A DNA stretch of 60,000 bases from Antedon mediterranea (lineage: Eukaryota; Echinodermata; Crinoidea; Comatulida; Antedonidae), in NCBI RefSeq assembly GCF_964355755.1, contig NC_092673.1:35847648-35907647 (forward strand), in the 5' to 3' direction. Under the pieces are notes generated by a model that saw only the letters and a list, made by a program, of their open reading frames with translations, was not told the origin of the DNA and made no database searches. Below are positions 32,713 to 43,988 of the stretch, in pieces; position 1 is the stretch's first letter, and each line of letters begins with the position of its first letter. The translations under genes were made by a program, and so were the position numbers.

Positions 32713-35700
32713 CTAGAAAAAATCACATACATTAATACAATGTATAACCAAAACAAATGAATAACATATCAGCACCATCTCTCCTACCACAATCACCACC
32801 ACAAATGAATATTGTAAAATACCACAATCTCCACTACAAATGATATCAACCTCACCACCACTGTCCACGGTACCACAATCAGCAACACAAAACAAATATT
32901 GGCCCCCCTGCCCCTAACACAATCTCCACCACAAATTGTATCAAAATTGTATCAACCTCATCACCACCAACCCTGGTACCATAATCACCCCATCTATATT
33001 GCTATTATAACTATTATGACATAACAACCTCATCACCACCAACCCTGGTACCATAATCACCCCATCTATATTGCTATTATGACATAACAACCTCATCACC
33101 ACCAACCCTGGTACCATAATCACCCCATCTATATTGCTATTATGACATAACAATACCCATAAAATACTCAACAAATTGCTGTTGTCATCTACATTAAATT
33201 GTGTACATTATTCCATTTTGATTGAAACATGAAAACCTGCTTCTGGCCACGCTTACTTATAGAAATCTGTTGCAATTATCCCTGGAGGAGGACCATTGAT
33301 ATCTATAGTGGGTATCACACGGCACTCTAAAGAACTGCCCTGAAAATATAATGAATCAAGACTTTTTATTGGCATCTCCTTACACCAGAAATCATATATT
33401 TTTTTAAACTTGATTTCTTTTACAGAAGACTACAAATGATGGTTCATTACCATGTTCTTTTAAATACACACCTATGATATACTGTACAATAATATGCCAT
33501 TAGTGAATAAATAAATGTTTTTTGAATTTGAACTTAAACTATAAATACAGTTTATTCAATAGAATACAATTGAGTATAAAAACAGGCCTTTATGTATACC
33601 ATTGGTAACAGTACAATTGAGTATGAAAACAGGCCTTTATGTATACCATTGGTAACAGTACAATTGAGTGTGAACACAGGCCTTTATGTATACCATTGGT
33701 AACAGTACAATTGAGTATGAAAACAGGCCTTTATGTATACCATTGGTAACAGTACAATTGAGTATAAAAACAGCCTTTTATGTATACCATTGGTAACAGT
33801 ACAATTGAGTGTGAACACAGGCCTTTATGTATACCATTGGTAACAGTACAATTGAGTGTGAACACAGGCCTTTATGTATACCTACCGAAGTATCTTCAAA
33901 CCACAAGAAGTATGAGTAGAAGAAGTCGCCTTCTCTGTAGGCCACAGATATATAACCTTCTTTAATGAACCTGTGTAATTTACCAGTCATTGACCAAACC
34001 TATGATAAAATGAGTAACATTAAAGATGAAGAAACCTGCAAGAATTCACTCTAGTCTTCTGCTTAATATTAAAGTAAAGGCGAGTCCTGTGTTCATTCTA
34101 AACGTAGGCATTGTGTGGTAGGGTGGCCAGTTCCTTTCCACGTTAGTAGTTTCAACCAGGTACTCATTTACAGCTGAGTTGACTGGGAGTTTAGGGGGCC
34201 CCCCTGTATGAAAGTCACATGTTCTAACCACTCAGCTACACAACTCCCTAAAACACTTATTCAGGGAACACCCCTATTCAGGGGTTATTCTCCTGTGAAT
34301 CGAAGAACACTGTGCAACATATAACCAAGATGTTCAAAGAGGGACTCACAAACCTTAACAGGTTTATAGTCTAAAGGTCAAGGTAAATCAAGGTAAATAT
34401 ACATCCAACTCCTATTCAGGTGATACCTCTATTAAAGGGACATTTCTTGGGTCCTAAAGATGTCCCCTACAGGTGTTCTAATGTATTTTACTTTACCTTA
34501 TCATGGATTAAAAGAGATGCATCTCTTCCATCACTCCCCTCTGTCTTTGTAACATTCACAGCTGGTGCTGTAATAAGATCAGCCGTCCTATCTATATACA
34601 CAAAGTGTATCAGACCTGGGAACTTCTCAAGATAAGTTGTCATTGTTATGTTTCTTTGAGCTTTCACTGTAAGGTACTGTTGGTAAAGACATAAATGATT
34701 TGCAGTGTGTTTCTGTACACTGTCCAAAGTCTTCTCATAAAGAGGTCCAGAATGTTTTGGAGATAGATATTTCAATCTGAATATTGTTCGCAAGATTCTT
34801 TTAAGTTCAGATACAGCAGATTCCAATCTGATGATAAAAAAAAGTAAATTACAGAATAAATAAGACTAATAATAGTTATATAATTTAATATTGTGAAACC
34901 AAACAAAGTCATTATTTTTTGGATCAAACACATGGATTTTTAAATTTGTATTTTTGGAAAACAGTTATCTGCATTTGTGGTTCCAAATGTACCAGTTGCT
35001 AGGCAATGTGAAAGGGGTAGTACCATTGGTTCTGAAATACTGAGTACTGAAAAATGGCCAAAATTCAATATCTTTAATCCCTCATTGGGAAATTTAAAAA
35101 ACATGAAACACACCAGTACAAAATATATAATACAACAAATTAAACATCATGTATACAATTTTTAAAATTTAAAATTATCTAAAGCTCTGTCTACACTATC
35201 AACAAAAAAATGTGATGTGCCCATATATGGACATGATGATGTCATATCACTACGATATTTGGGAATATCACTACTATATTTGGGCACATCACATTTTTTT
35301 GTCAAACTAGTTTGATAATGTAGACAGAGCTTAATACAGTACAGTCTGATGGAAACTTGTACAAATGAATTTCTTTTACGGTAAATCTTTATGATTTGAA
35401 TACCTTACCTAGGTGTCATTGGTTCTGGTATACCACTATCAGAATACTGAAAAAGCCCAAATTTACGGCAATTATCCCAGCAAGCATTGAGAGAATTAAA
35501 ATGCCTCAAAAGAACACCCTAAAACAGCGAAATAATAATAACATTTTTAAAAATTCTAAATTTTAAATTTGTGTTGGTATAATTTTCAAAACATGTACAA
35601 ACAGCGACCCATGTTGTTTTTGTTTAAAAAAAATCTTTTTTTTTACATATTTTTTTGTTTATGAAGGTTGTCTGGCATGATGAATATGAATTAGCAATAT

Positions 35701-38700
35701 TTTCGACAAACATTGTAATTAATATTTCTGACCATGGCATGGAACACACGATTTTCTTAGATTTTAATCTTTCTCAATTTACTTATATATATATAAGTGT
35801 GCGTGTATTATTCACTGTAAACTTGTTGCACATTGAGACTGTGCCTCTGATTTAAAAGAGACACAATAAAAGTTAAATTCAGTGTGTACTGTACATTTAA
35901 ATGGTTACCAAACTGACAAGCACCTGCTTCTTTTGGTATACTATTGAATATTGTAACATTCTCACTCCTGAGGACAATCAAGGATATTGACATCGAGAAA
36001 CTAACAGTTTTTTTTAGAAATAATATAAGTCACATGTATTGCAAACTTTATATCAACATTTGCTTTCGCTATGCAAACCTTCAAAAAATGTAATTGTAAT
36101 AGTGAATAAAAAAAAATTTGCCAACTTTATATTTAAAATATTGTACTAACCCTTGATTTTTGTAAAAGTTCTCTAATCTTTTTAATATACATATCAATAC
36201 CATCGACAGCTCTTTTCAATGTCACCCTCGTCTGACGTTCAACCTTGTCATGATCTAGGGGTTCTAAGGAATCCAGTGCTTTGCAAAGATATTCAGCTAA
36301 CTTGGATTTAACCTGCAAAAAATGATATGTTTTGATCAAATGTTAGCTTCTCAGTCTCTTGAGCTCTGTTTACACTATCAAACTAGTTTGACAAAAAAAG
36401 TGTGATGTGCCCATATATGATAGTGATATGATCAAATATGGTAGTGATATGACATCATCATGTCCATATATAGGCAAATCACATTTTTTGTCACATAAAG
36501 TTTGATAGTGTAGACAAGGCTTAAGGAAATAGATATTTATGACATGAATAAAACAAAGAATTCTGGGATTTGAACACAAGCACATTGAGTTTAACAATAA
36601 TTGCAGCAACAAAAACAGACAATATGTTTATATAAATTAAGAAATCACAAAATCTCACCTCACTTAGTATGACCATAGTAATACCAGGTAGAATTGGAAT
36701 AAACTGAGCAATGTGAGGAGTGTATTCACATGAATGACTTCTAAGAAACACAGGTATTCTTAATTTCTCATTTCTTGGAAACTGTCGTGGCTTGGTCGGT
36801 TTTAACGTGGCAAATGTAAATATAGGATTCTCTTGGAACGTAGGCTGTACCTCTTCAGGCACTGTATCATCATCAGAATAATCTGTCTGGAAAATGGGCA
36901 AACATTTTAAAATCTAAATTATCATTTCTCCTGATTAGCTGAAGTAGTCAAATTTCAAAACCGCATTTAATTCTATAACTTTTCTTTCAATCAAAGCAAT
37001 TTATTAATTGCTTACTGCATTTTTTTGTTGGACTATTAATTTATAGTCTATACCGCTCTGATTTGACTATCAAACTTATGTGACAAAAAAAAATGTGATC
37101 ATATACTGTATGGACACGTTGATGTCATATTTCTACCATATTTTGGCAAATCACATTTTCTTGTCACATAAAGTTTGATAGTGTAGATAAAGTTTGATAG
37201 CGTAGATAAAGCTTAAATTAGTTGCATCCAGATGGCAGCTGAAGTTACAAGCCTAATTGCATATTCTCTGAGAATCAGAATACGAAACTAATCACAGGTC
37301 AGTGAACTATACTTACTTCAGAGATCTGATTCTGTTCATCATACAAAGCTTTAAAATCAATAGTTCTATCATTTTGAGGTGTAAAAAAGCGATCTTCATG
37401 CTCACATGTGTCTCTTCCATGAATATCTAATGATTTGGGAATATGATACCTAACATGATGAGTGCAGGGATCTACTACATCAGTAGCTACGTTATCTTCA
37501 CTGTCTGATATGTCTTGGTCCACATTAACATCTTTAGAAGGACTTTGTTGTGAGTTATGGTTGATTGGCTCCATAATAGTTGGAATGTCAGATGGTAATG
37601 TGATTTCTGGTAGGGTCATCTCTTCTTCCACAGGTGTGCAACATCTCTCTGGTGTATTTGCAGGACTATTTGATGAGTTTGGCTATTAAAAAAATTAATA
37701 AAAAAATCTTTAATTTTAAACGGAGGCTTGTTCACAACAAAATGTGTTCTTGCACAAGGCCGTATGAAAGAAGTACAACTGCAGTATCACAACTAGCAAC
37801 ATTTATAAACAATATTATTCTTTATATCTTATTTTAATATAAAACAAATCAGAAAATGTTGCTAACTTTGTAGCTTTAGAAGAAGAAAAAATAATTTACA
37901 GTGTGAAAATCCTCTCCATCTCCACTAGCATCTCCACTATTAGCAGTGCTGGAAGTTTGTCTTCTGTTCTCCATCATACACTCGTTGCTTAGCAACTCAG
38001 GTGTGTCACATGACTGATCATCAACAGCCTTGAATGGATGTGAGAGCATGTCATCTAGCGTCTCTATTGATGGATAGATGTCACATGCTAGAAGTGTTAA
38101 AAGCAAGATGTCCGATGGTTGCAGTTCTTTTGCTTTAGGACTGTAAATGTAAAAACATAAATAACAAAATATGAAAATAGATATATAAATGTAAATTATA
38201 TATTTTCTATGTCTTGAGAGATTACTATAGTGGATTATAGTGGTACCTGGATTATAGTGATGCCTGGATTATAGTGGTACCTGGATCATAGTGATGCCTG
38301 GATTATAGTGGTACCTGGATTATAGTGATGCCTGGATTATAGTGGTACCTGGATCATAGTGATGCCTGGATTATAGTGGTACCTGGATTATAGTGATGCC
38401 TGGATTATAGTGGTAACTGAATTATAGTGATGCCTGGATTATAGTGGTACCTGGATTATAGTGCACCTGGATATAATGGCACCTAGATTATAGTTGTTCC
38501 TGGATTATAGTGGTACCTGGATTATAGTGGTTCCTGGATTATAGGGCACCTGGTTTATGGTGGCCCTGTATTATAGTGTCACCTGGATTATAGTGGTAAC
38601 TGAATTATATTGACACCTGGATACAATGGTACCTAGATTATAGTGGCATCTGAATTACAGGGATCTGGATTATAGGACACCTTGATTAAAATGGCACCTG

Positions 38701-41700
38701 GATTATAGTGGCACCTGCATTATAGTGGTACGTGGATTAAAGTGGTACCTGAATTATATTCTTATATTCACTTACGTGGAAAACAGAGCAAGGAGTTTAG
38801 CATTGACAAGCAGCATGGTGTGCATTGCGTTCTTCTCTCCGTTGCTTCCCATTTTCTTTAACGTTAATTCAAGAAGATTAATACACATTTCATTCACACC
38901 TTGATTCACTTGTAATCGTTCAATGGCCTTTCAAAAAATATAAAAATACAACAATTATTAATTTGATTCAACTTTTTCAATAGCGTAGTACCTGATTATC
39001 AAATTCCTATTGACTGATTTTTAATGTTTTCTGTACACCCGAAAAATTTAATAATAAAGCATTTAGAGTGCAGAAGGAGGCCACAATAGTAGGTTAAAAT
39101 GGCAAAAATTTTATTTTTACTATTTATTATTACTATTTTACTATAGGTATAGTGATCAAAAACTCCATAATTTTGAACCAGTGTAAAAAATGATTTTCTT
39201 ATCGAATAGAATGTATTTTTGAGTTTGATTGCCTAAATATTCTGAAACCTACTTCGAATAAAAAGCATTGTTCTTGGTTGTACAGCTGTAGCCATGTATT
39301 CAACACGCTTCCCAATGTCACCCACTTTTCCTCTCTCTTAGCGATACTGTCTGGACGGAGGCTGTAACAAAATTGTATTGTTCCTTGTTATTCAAAGTGC
39401 CAACTTGTTTTCACTAATTAAATTATTTTACAATGTGAAAGCACTGTTCAGTAAACCAACTTTCATCTGGTTAAAATTATAGCACAGTTTGAAACAAAAT
39501 AGCACACACTAGATCAACTTGTACCTTTAAAACCCTATTTTATGCTTTCTCCTTGTGATTATATTTTTTTTTTCAAAGGGTCTTATGACTACAGACAATT
39601 ACTTGTCTCTGTAAGATCCCTGTAATGTAAGTAGTTATATTGCTGAATATATGTGAATTTGACAAATGTATGTGCTTTTTGATTTCTGGTCTACGACCAA
39701 TATAGGTGATGAGAAGAATCATTGCATCATAGCAACCTTTTGTTTCAGGGTGTGGTAGTCTGCAGTTCTAACGATTAATGTGCGCATGTGTGTACATTAT
39801 TCAATTAATTATTGAGACCTAATGACAAGTATTATAGCAAACTTTTGTTTCAGGGTGTGGTAGTCTGCAGTTCTAACGATTAATGTGCGCATGTGTGTAC
39901 ATTATTCAATTAATTATTGAGACCTAATGACAAGTATTATAGCAAACTTTTGTTTCAGGGTGTGGTAGTCTGCAGTTCTAACGATTAATGTGCGCATGTG
40001 TGTACATTATTCAATTAATTATTGAGACCTAATGACAAGTATTATAGCAAACTTTTGTTTCAGGGTGTGGTAGTCTGCAGTTCTAACGATTAATGTGCGC
40101 ATGTGTGTACATTATTCAATTAATTATTGAGACCTAATGACAAGTATTATAGCAAACTTTTGTTTCAGGGTGGTAGTCTGCAGTTCTAACGATTAATGTG
40201 CGCATGTGTGTACATTATTCAATTAATTATTGAGACCTAATGACAAGTATTATAGCAAACTTTTGTTTCAGGGTGTGGTAGTCTGCAGTTCTAACGATTA
40301 ATGTGCGCATGTGTGTACATTATTCAATTAATTATTGAGACCTAATGACAAGTATTATAGCAAACTTTTGTTTCAGGGTGTGGTAGTCTGCAGTTCTAAC
40401 GATTAATGTGCGCATGTGTGTACATTATTCAATTAATTATTGAGACCTAATGACAAGTATTATAGCAAACTTTTGTTTCAGGGTGGTAGTCTGCAGTTCT
40501 AACGATTAATGTGCGCATGTGTGTACATTATTCAATTAATTATTGAGACCTAATGACAAGTATTATAGCAAACTTTTGTTTCAGGGTGGTAGTCTGCAGT
40601 TCTAACGATTAATGTGCGCATGTGTGTACATTATTCAATTAATTATTGAGACCTAATGACAAGTATTATAGCAAACTTTTGTTTCAGGATGGTAGTCTGC
40701 AGTTCTAAGGATTAATGTGCGCATGCGTGTACCATGAATTCGGACCGTACTGTATATTTAAGACAAGGTAACATAAAATTAAATTACTCATCAACGACAG
40801 GTCCATAATGCAAACAAACAATCTTGTTGAAAATCATCAGTTTTCTACATAAAAAGTCTTCAGATTCCTCACCGTCACCGTTGAACGCAATATATAGGTG
40901 ATCACCAAACTAAAACAACAGAGAATAATTCATTAAATGCAGATCATATGCATAGTAATACTAATAGTTCATTCTTATATAGTGCATAAGCAAGCTCTCA
41001 GTGCGCTGCATGTTATTACCCAATAATTTTTTTGAATCAAACATGTATGGAAACATACTCCCATAATGCAGATAGTAAACATCGCAAAGTTCTGTCTCGA
41101 TCTAAAAGATACCCATTTTAAATACATTGTATACACACTTGGATTATTTTGAGTTGAGTTTTGAATTTTATAAACGGTTTTGGTAATATCTACTGTATTG
41201 GGGTTACCTAGGTCATCAACCTTTAAATACCCAGATTACTTACATCTTTAAATACAAAAATTGAATCATTTTCACATGTAATAAAACTGTATCCATTATT
41301 GAGTTCACAGGCTAGAAGACTGTGAGATGCAACAATGGGCGAGAAAAATTGTGTTGCAATGTTCAAATCAAGCTTCTCCCATGATACATCATTCCTCTAA
41401 AAAAAAGAAAGTTACATTAGAATTTGACCTGCGGCGTAATGTACAGTTCAACGAACCCTGGTTTAGCACTCCTATTAGGGTTCTCCAACGCTGAGTATTA
41501 CATTGGACACTCCTATTACTAAGGGTTCTCCAACGCTGAGTATTACATTGCGCACTCCTATTACTAAGGGTTCTCCAACGCTGAGTATTACATTGCGCAC
41601 TCCTATTACTAAGGGTTCTCCAACGCTGAGTATTACATTGTGCACTCCTATTACTAAGGGTTCTCCAACGCTGAGTATTACATTGCGCACTCCTATTAGG

Positions 41701-43238
41701 GTTCTCCAACGCTGAGTATTACATTGCGCACTCCTATTAGGGTTCTCCCACACTGAGTATTACATTGCGCACTCCTATTACTAAGGGTTCTCCAACGCTG
41801 AGTATTACATTGCGCACTCCTATTACTAAGGGTTCTCCAACGCTGAGTATTACATTGGACACTCCTATTACTAAGGGTTCTCCAACGCTGAGTATTACAT
41901 TGCGCACTCCTATTACTAAGGGTTCTCCAACGCTGCTGAGTATTACATTGCGCACTCCTATTACTAAGGGTTCTCCAACGCTGAGTATTACATTGCGCAC
42001 TCCTATTACTAAGGGTTCTCCAACGCTGAGTATTACATTGCGCACTCCTATTACTAAGGGTTCTCCAACGCTGAGTATTACATTGCGCACTCCTATTAGG
42101 GTTCTCCCACACTGAGTATTACATTGCGCACTCCTATTACTAAGGGTTCTCCAACGCTGAGTATTACATTGTGCACTCCTATTACTAAGGGTTCTCCAAC
42201 GCTGAGTATTACATTGCGCACTCCTATTAGGGTTCTCCAACGCTGAGTATTACATTGCGCACTCCTATTACTAAGGGTTCTCCAACGCTGCTGAGTATTA
42301 CATTGCGCACTCCTATTACTAAGGGTTCTCCAACGCTGAGTATTACATTGCGCACTCCTATTACTAAGGGTTCTCCAACGCTGAGTATTACATTGCGCAC
42401 TCCTATTACTAAGGGTTCTCCAACGCTGAGTATTACATTGCGCACTCCTATTAGGGTTCTCCCACACTGAGTATTACATTGCGCACTCCTATTACTAAGG
42501 GTTCTCCAACGCTGAGTATTACATTGCGCACTCCTATTACTAAGGGTTCTCCAACGCTGAGATTACATTGGACACTCCTATTACTAAGGGTTCTCCAACG
42601 CTGAGTATTACATTGCGCCCTCCTATTACTAAGGGTTCTCCAACGCTGCTGAGTATTACATTGCGCACTCCTATTACTAAGGGTTCTCCAACGCTGCTGA
42701 GTATTACATTGGACTACTCATGCTCTAGGGGCCTTGGACTGCTCATGCTCTAGGGCCCTTGGACTGCTCATGCTCTAGGGCCCTTGGAATGCTCATGCTC
42801 TAGGGCTTTTGGGTTTTAGTTAGTGAGCACTCATAGCTGTTAGGCCACTGAATTTGACATTTTTACTATTTTATGATACATAATATTAGTATTATACAGT
42901 ATTATACAGTATAACAATAACAATAATTATCTTAGCTGCATTTGGTATTTTAAAAATATTATTATTTTCTTGAGCAGTCTTGAGTGTTTGTGGGCCATAT
43001 AAATCTATATTATTATTTTCAAGGAATTAGAACAGCAAATAGTGTCTGCATTATTAAATTCAATATTATTATTAGTTTACATTGGATTAATTTTTAATAT
43101 TAATCTCTGGAATTGTCAAACCTGAATAAGTCCCTTGTCAATAGCAACTTCATTTGCATGCTGGATAAACGATGCATCTGCGGACATAAAGACAATATCC
43201 GGTATTCCGGAATTCATTAGTACAATCACACATTTCAT
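32538..43238 (-). CDS. HPS1: HPS1, BLOC-3 subunit (14 coding exons, complete)
   Basis: ATG at 43238, TGA at 32540-32538; the exons sum to 2463 nt, 820 residues (human 700). Similarity to vertebrate HPS1 is clear at both ends: MKCVIVLMNSG at the start, FGDHLYIAFNGDGEESEDF, AQRNITMTTYLEKFPGLIHF with VYIDRT, YREGDFFYSYFLWFED, and CYELMCIHLAVVPIQFVLA near the C-terminus. HPS1 is built of longin-type folds and pairs with HPS4 as BLOC-3, the guanine-nucleotide exchange factor for Rab32/Rab38 on lysosome-related organelles (family knowledge). The extra length lies mostly in the acidic, Ser/Thr-rich middle (residues about 240-440), also a variable low-complexity region in vertebrates. All splice phases agree. 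The introns carry MITEs and large minisatellites but the frame is intact. Confidence 0.93.
32945..33155. repeat. About 63-bp tandem repeat, 3 copies (HPS1 intron)
   Basis: Unit CATCACCACCAACCCTGGTA then CCATAATCACCCCATCTATA. Confidence 0.9.
33257..33339 (-). CDS. HPS1: HPS1 exon 13
   Basis: Acceptor attttcag, donor gtaagcgt; VIPTIDINGPPPGIIATDFY. Confidence 0.9.
33570..33882. repeat. 47-bp tandem repeat, about 7 copies (HPS1 intron)
   Basis: Unit GGCCTTTATGTATACCATTG then GTAACAGTACAATTGAGT; it runs right up to the exon 12 donor, whose gtataca is the last unit's edge. Confidence 0.9.
33886..33999 (-). CDS. HPS1: HPS1 exon 12
   Basis: Acceptor tcatag, donor gtaggtat; VWSMTGKLHRFIKEGY and REGDFFYSYFLWFED. 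A 47-bp tandem repeat starts directly beyond the donor. Confidence 0.93.
34170..34250 (-). mobile_element. tRNA-like SINE head fragment
   Basis: Minus strand carries GTAGCTGAGTGGTTAGAAC, a good A-box, but no B-box follows at the proper distance. It lies in an HPS1 intron. Confidence 0.3.
34497..34827 (-). CDS. HPS1: HPS1 exon 11 (most conserved exon)
   Basis: Acceptor atcatcag, donor gtaaagta; 110 codons with SAVSELKRILRTIFRLKYL and AQRNITMTTYLEKFPGLIHF followed by VYIDRTADLITAP, nearly collinear with vertebrate HPS1. Confidence 0.94.
35182..35332. mobile_element. TA-flanked MITE copy 10 (HPS1 intron)
   Basis: AAGCTCTGTCTACACTATC to GTAGACAGAGCTT with the standard core. Confidence 0.88.
35409..35518 (-). 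CDS. HPS1: HPS1 exon 10
   Basis: Acceptor gttttag, donor gtaaggta; VLLRHFNSLNACWDNCRKFG. Phase 0 in, phase 2 out. Confidence 0.86.
36151..36312 (-). CDS. HPS1: HPS1 exon 9
   Basis: Acceptor tttgcag, donor gttagtac; 54 codons, helical (LAEYLCKALDSLEPLDHDKV, DMYIKKIRELLQKSR). Confidence 0.86.
36361..36522. mobile_element. TA-flanked MITE copy 11 (HPS1 intron)
   Basis: GAGCTCTGTTTACACTATC to GTAGACAAGGCTT with the standard core. Confidence 0.85.
36659..36886 (-). CDS. HPS1: HPS1 exon 8
   Basis: Acceptor tttccag, donor gtgagatt; RIPVFLRSHSCEYTPHIAQF and PGITMVILSE, the second longin-type region. Confidence 0.88.
37052..37214. mobile_element. TA-flanked MITE copy 12 (degenerate, HPS1 intron)
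   Basis: Left end decayed. The right end TTTGATAGTGTAGATAAAG is duplicated in tandem. Confidence 0.65.
37317..37682 (-). CDS. HPS1: HPS1 exon 7 (acidic variable middle)
   Basis: Acceptor ttaatag, donor gtaagtat; 122 codons, Pro/Ser/Asp-rich (NSSNSPANTPERCCTPVEEE), probably disordered. Carries FFTPQND, comparable to the EYFTPAP motif of vertebrate HPS1. Confidence 0.85.
37900..38140 (-). CDS. HPS1: HPS1 exon 6
   Basis: Acceptor tttacag, donor gtaaatta; ELQPSDILLLTLLACDIYPS matches the ADLLALILLVQDLYPS region, then a Ser-rich acidic stretch. Confidence 0.9.
38224..38760. repeat. Degenerate 17/34-bp array (HPS1 intron)
   Basis: Alternating TGGATTATAGTGGTACC and TGGATTATAGTGATGCC units decaying toward the right; it ends about 15 bp from the exon 5 donor. 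Confidence 0.9.
38776..38927 (-). CDS. HPS1: HPS1 exon 5
   Basis: Acceptor ttgaaag, donor gtaagtga; AIERLQVNQGVNEMCINLLE and MLLVNAKLLALFS. Confidence 0.88.
39253..39361 (-). CDS. HPS1: HPS1 exon 4
   Basis: Acceptor gttacag, donor gtaggttt; LNTWLQLYNQEQCFLFE corresponds to the vertebrate segment with W-x-x-x-x-x-x-E-Q-C-F. Confidence 0.88.
39725..40735. repeat. About 105-bp minisatellite, 9-10 copies (HPS1 intron)
   Basis: Unit TATTATAGCAAACTTTTGTT then TCAGGGTGTGGTAGTCTGCA and GATTAATGTGCGCATGTGTG; copies nearly identical save a GTG insertion or loss. Confidence 0.95.
40788..40909 (-). CDS. HPS1: HPS1 exon 3
   Basis: Acceptor ttttag, donor gtaattta; FGDHLYIAFNGDGEESEDF, a signature strand pair of the family. 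Confidence 0.92.
41244..41396 (-). CDS. HPS1: HPS1 exon 2
   Basis: Acceptor tttttag, donor gtaagtaa; 51 codons including FFSPIVASHSLLACELNNG, matching the first longin region of HPS1. A 45-bp minisatellite begins about 60 bp upstream of the acceptor. Confidence 0.88.
41458..42715. repeat. 45-bp minisatellite, about 28 copies (HPS1 intron)
   Basis: Unit GCGCACTCCTATTACTAAGG then GTTCTCCAACGCTGAGTATT and ACATT, with 36-bp and 48-bp variants arranged in a recurring higher-order pattern. As 45 is divisible by 3, it makes long open frames on both strands that are not genes. Confidence 0.95.
42713..42805. repeat. About 32-bp tandem repeat, about 3 copies
   Basis: GGACTGCTCATGCTCTAGGG then CCCTT; follows directly on the 45-bp array. 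Confidence 0.8.
43122..43238 (-). CDS. HPS1: HPS1 exon 1 (start codon)
   Basis: Encodes MKCVIVLMNSGIPDIVFMSA; HPS1 proteins start MKCV. Donor gtttgaca is weak. Leader sequence upstream (43239 on) has in-frame stops, which supports this start. Confidence 0.88.
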
Positions 43239-43378
43239 GATCAGTTGCTTGCACCATTCCAAATCCAAGATGTGTACTACTACTGCTACTACATAGTCAT
43301 AGTTAGTAGCCTAGGCCCAAAGCTATTTTGTTTTGTAATCTGTAAAAAAAAAAAATAAAAAATTTCTTAGACATACAG

Positions 43379-43860
43379 ATCGCCTAGCTAGACTAGGCAT
43401 ATGCTAAAAGTAAAATAACCTGTGTGTGGCGAATCCACCCAGCCAGGGAAGAAGTAAAAGTGCCTGCCAGTGGTGGGCCGAGCCAATCCTAGCTCTAGGT
43501 AGGCCTAGTCTAGACTACTAGCTAGGCCTAGCCTTTGGTAGGCTCTAGGAGACTAGGCCTAGCCTCTAGTAGTAGGGTCTAGGCCTAGTGGGCTAGATAG
43601 TACAGTAGGCCTAGTATCCAGCTAGTCTAGAGGCCTTCCCTCTCTCTAGGCTAGGCCTCGCTAGTACTAGGTAGTAGCCTGCTGAGCCTAGGCCTAGCGC
43701 GCGTCCTGGCTGGGGCCTAGCCTCTCTAGCCTAGCTAGCTAGCCTAGGTAGTACCTTTTCTTTAAAAGGACAGGACAGGCCCTAGCCTTAATTATTTGGT
43801 TTGATACCCAAACTCGTATAGCTAGCCTAGTCCTAGGCCTAGATTAGGATAAAACCAATG
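43379..43860. other. CTAGGCCTAG-rich patch upstream of HPS1
   Basis: Dense overlapping CTAG, GGCC and CCTAGG words on both strands, far above the surrounding AT-rich sequence. It lies 140-620 bp upstream of the HPS1 start codon; leader or promoter sequence is likely here, but no core promoter motif could be fixed. Confidence 0.5.
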
Positions 43861-43988
43861 AACTATACTTTACGTAGGCTAACTCTATGTTTGCCAGGCG
43901 CGCCTATCATGTGCTTACTCTCTTCTATCGCAGTACAGTGCGAGCCAGCGAGGCATGCAATTTAAGTGACCAACCAAAGAATCATATA

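Noticed and set aside
35808-35993. Possible extra HPS1 exon (SISLIVLRSENVTIFNSI)
   Set aside because: Exon 9 (phase 0 out) and exon 10 (phase 0 in) join directly and match HPS1 in order; this frame has no counterpart there.
41389-42753. Long open frames on both strands with repeats such as CNTQRWRTLSNRSAQ
   Set aside because: They are made by a 45-bp tandem repeat (divisible by 3), open in several frames and on both strands; intronic in HPS1.
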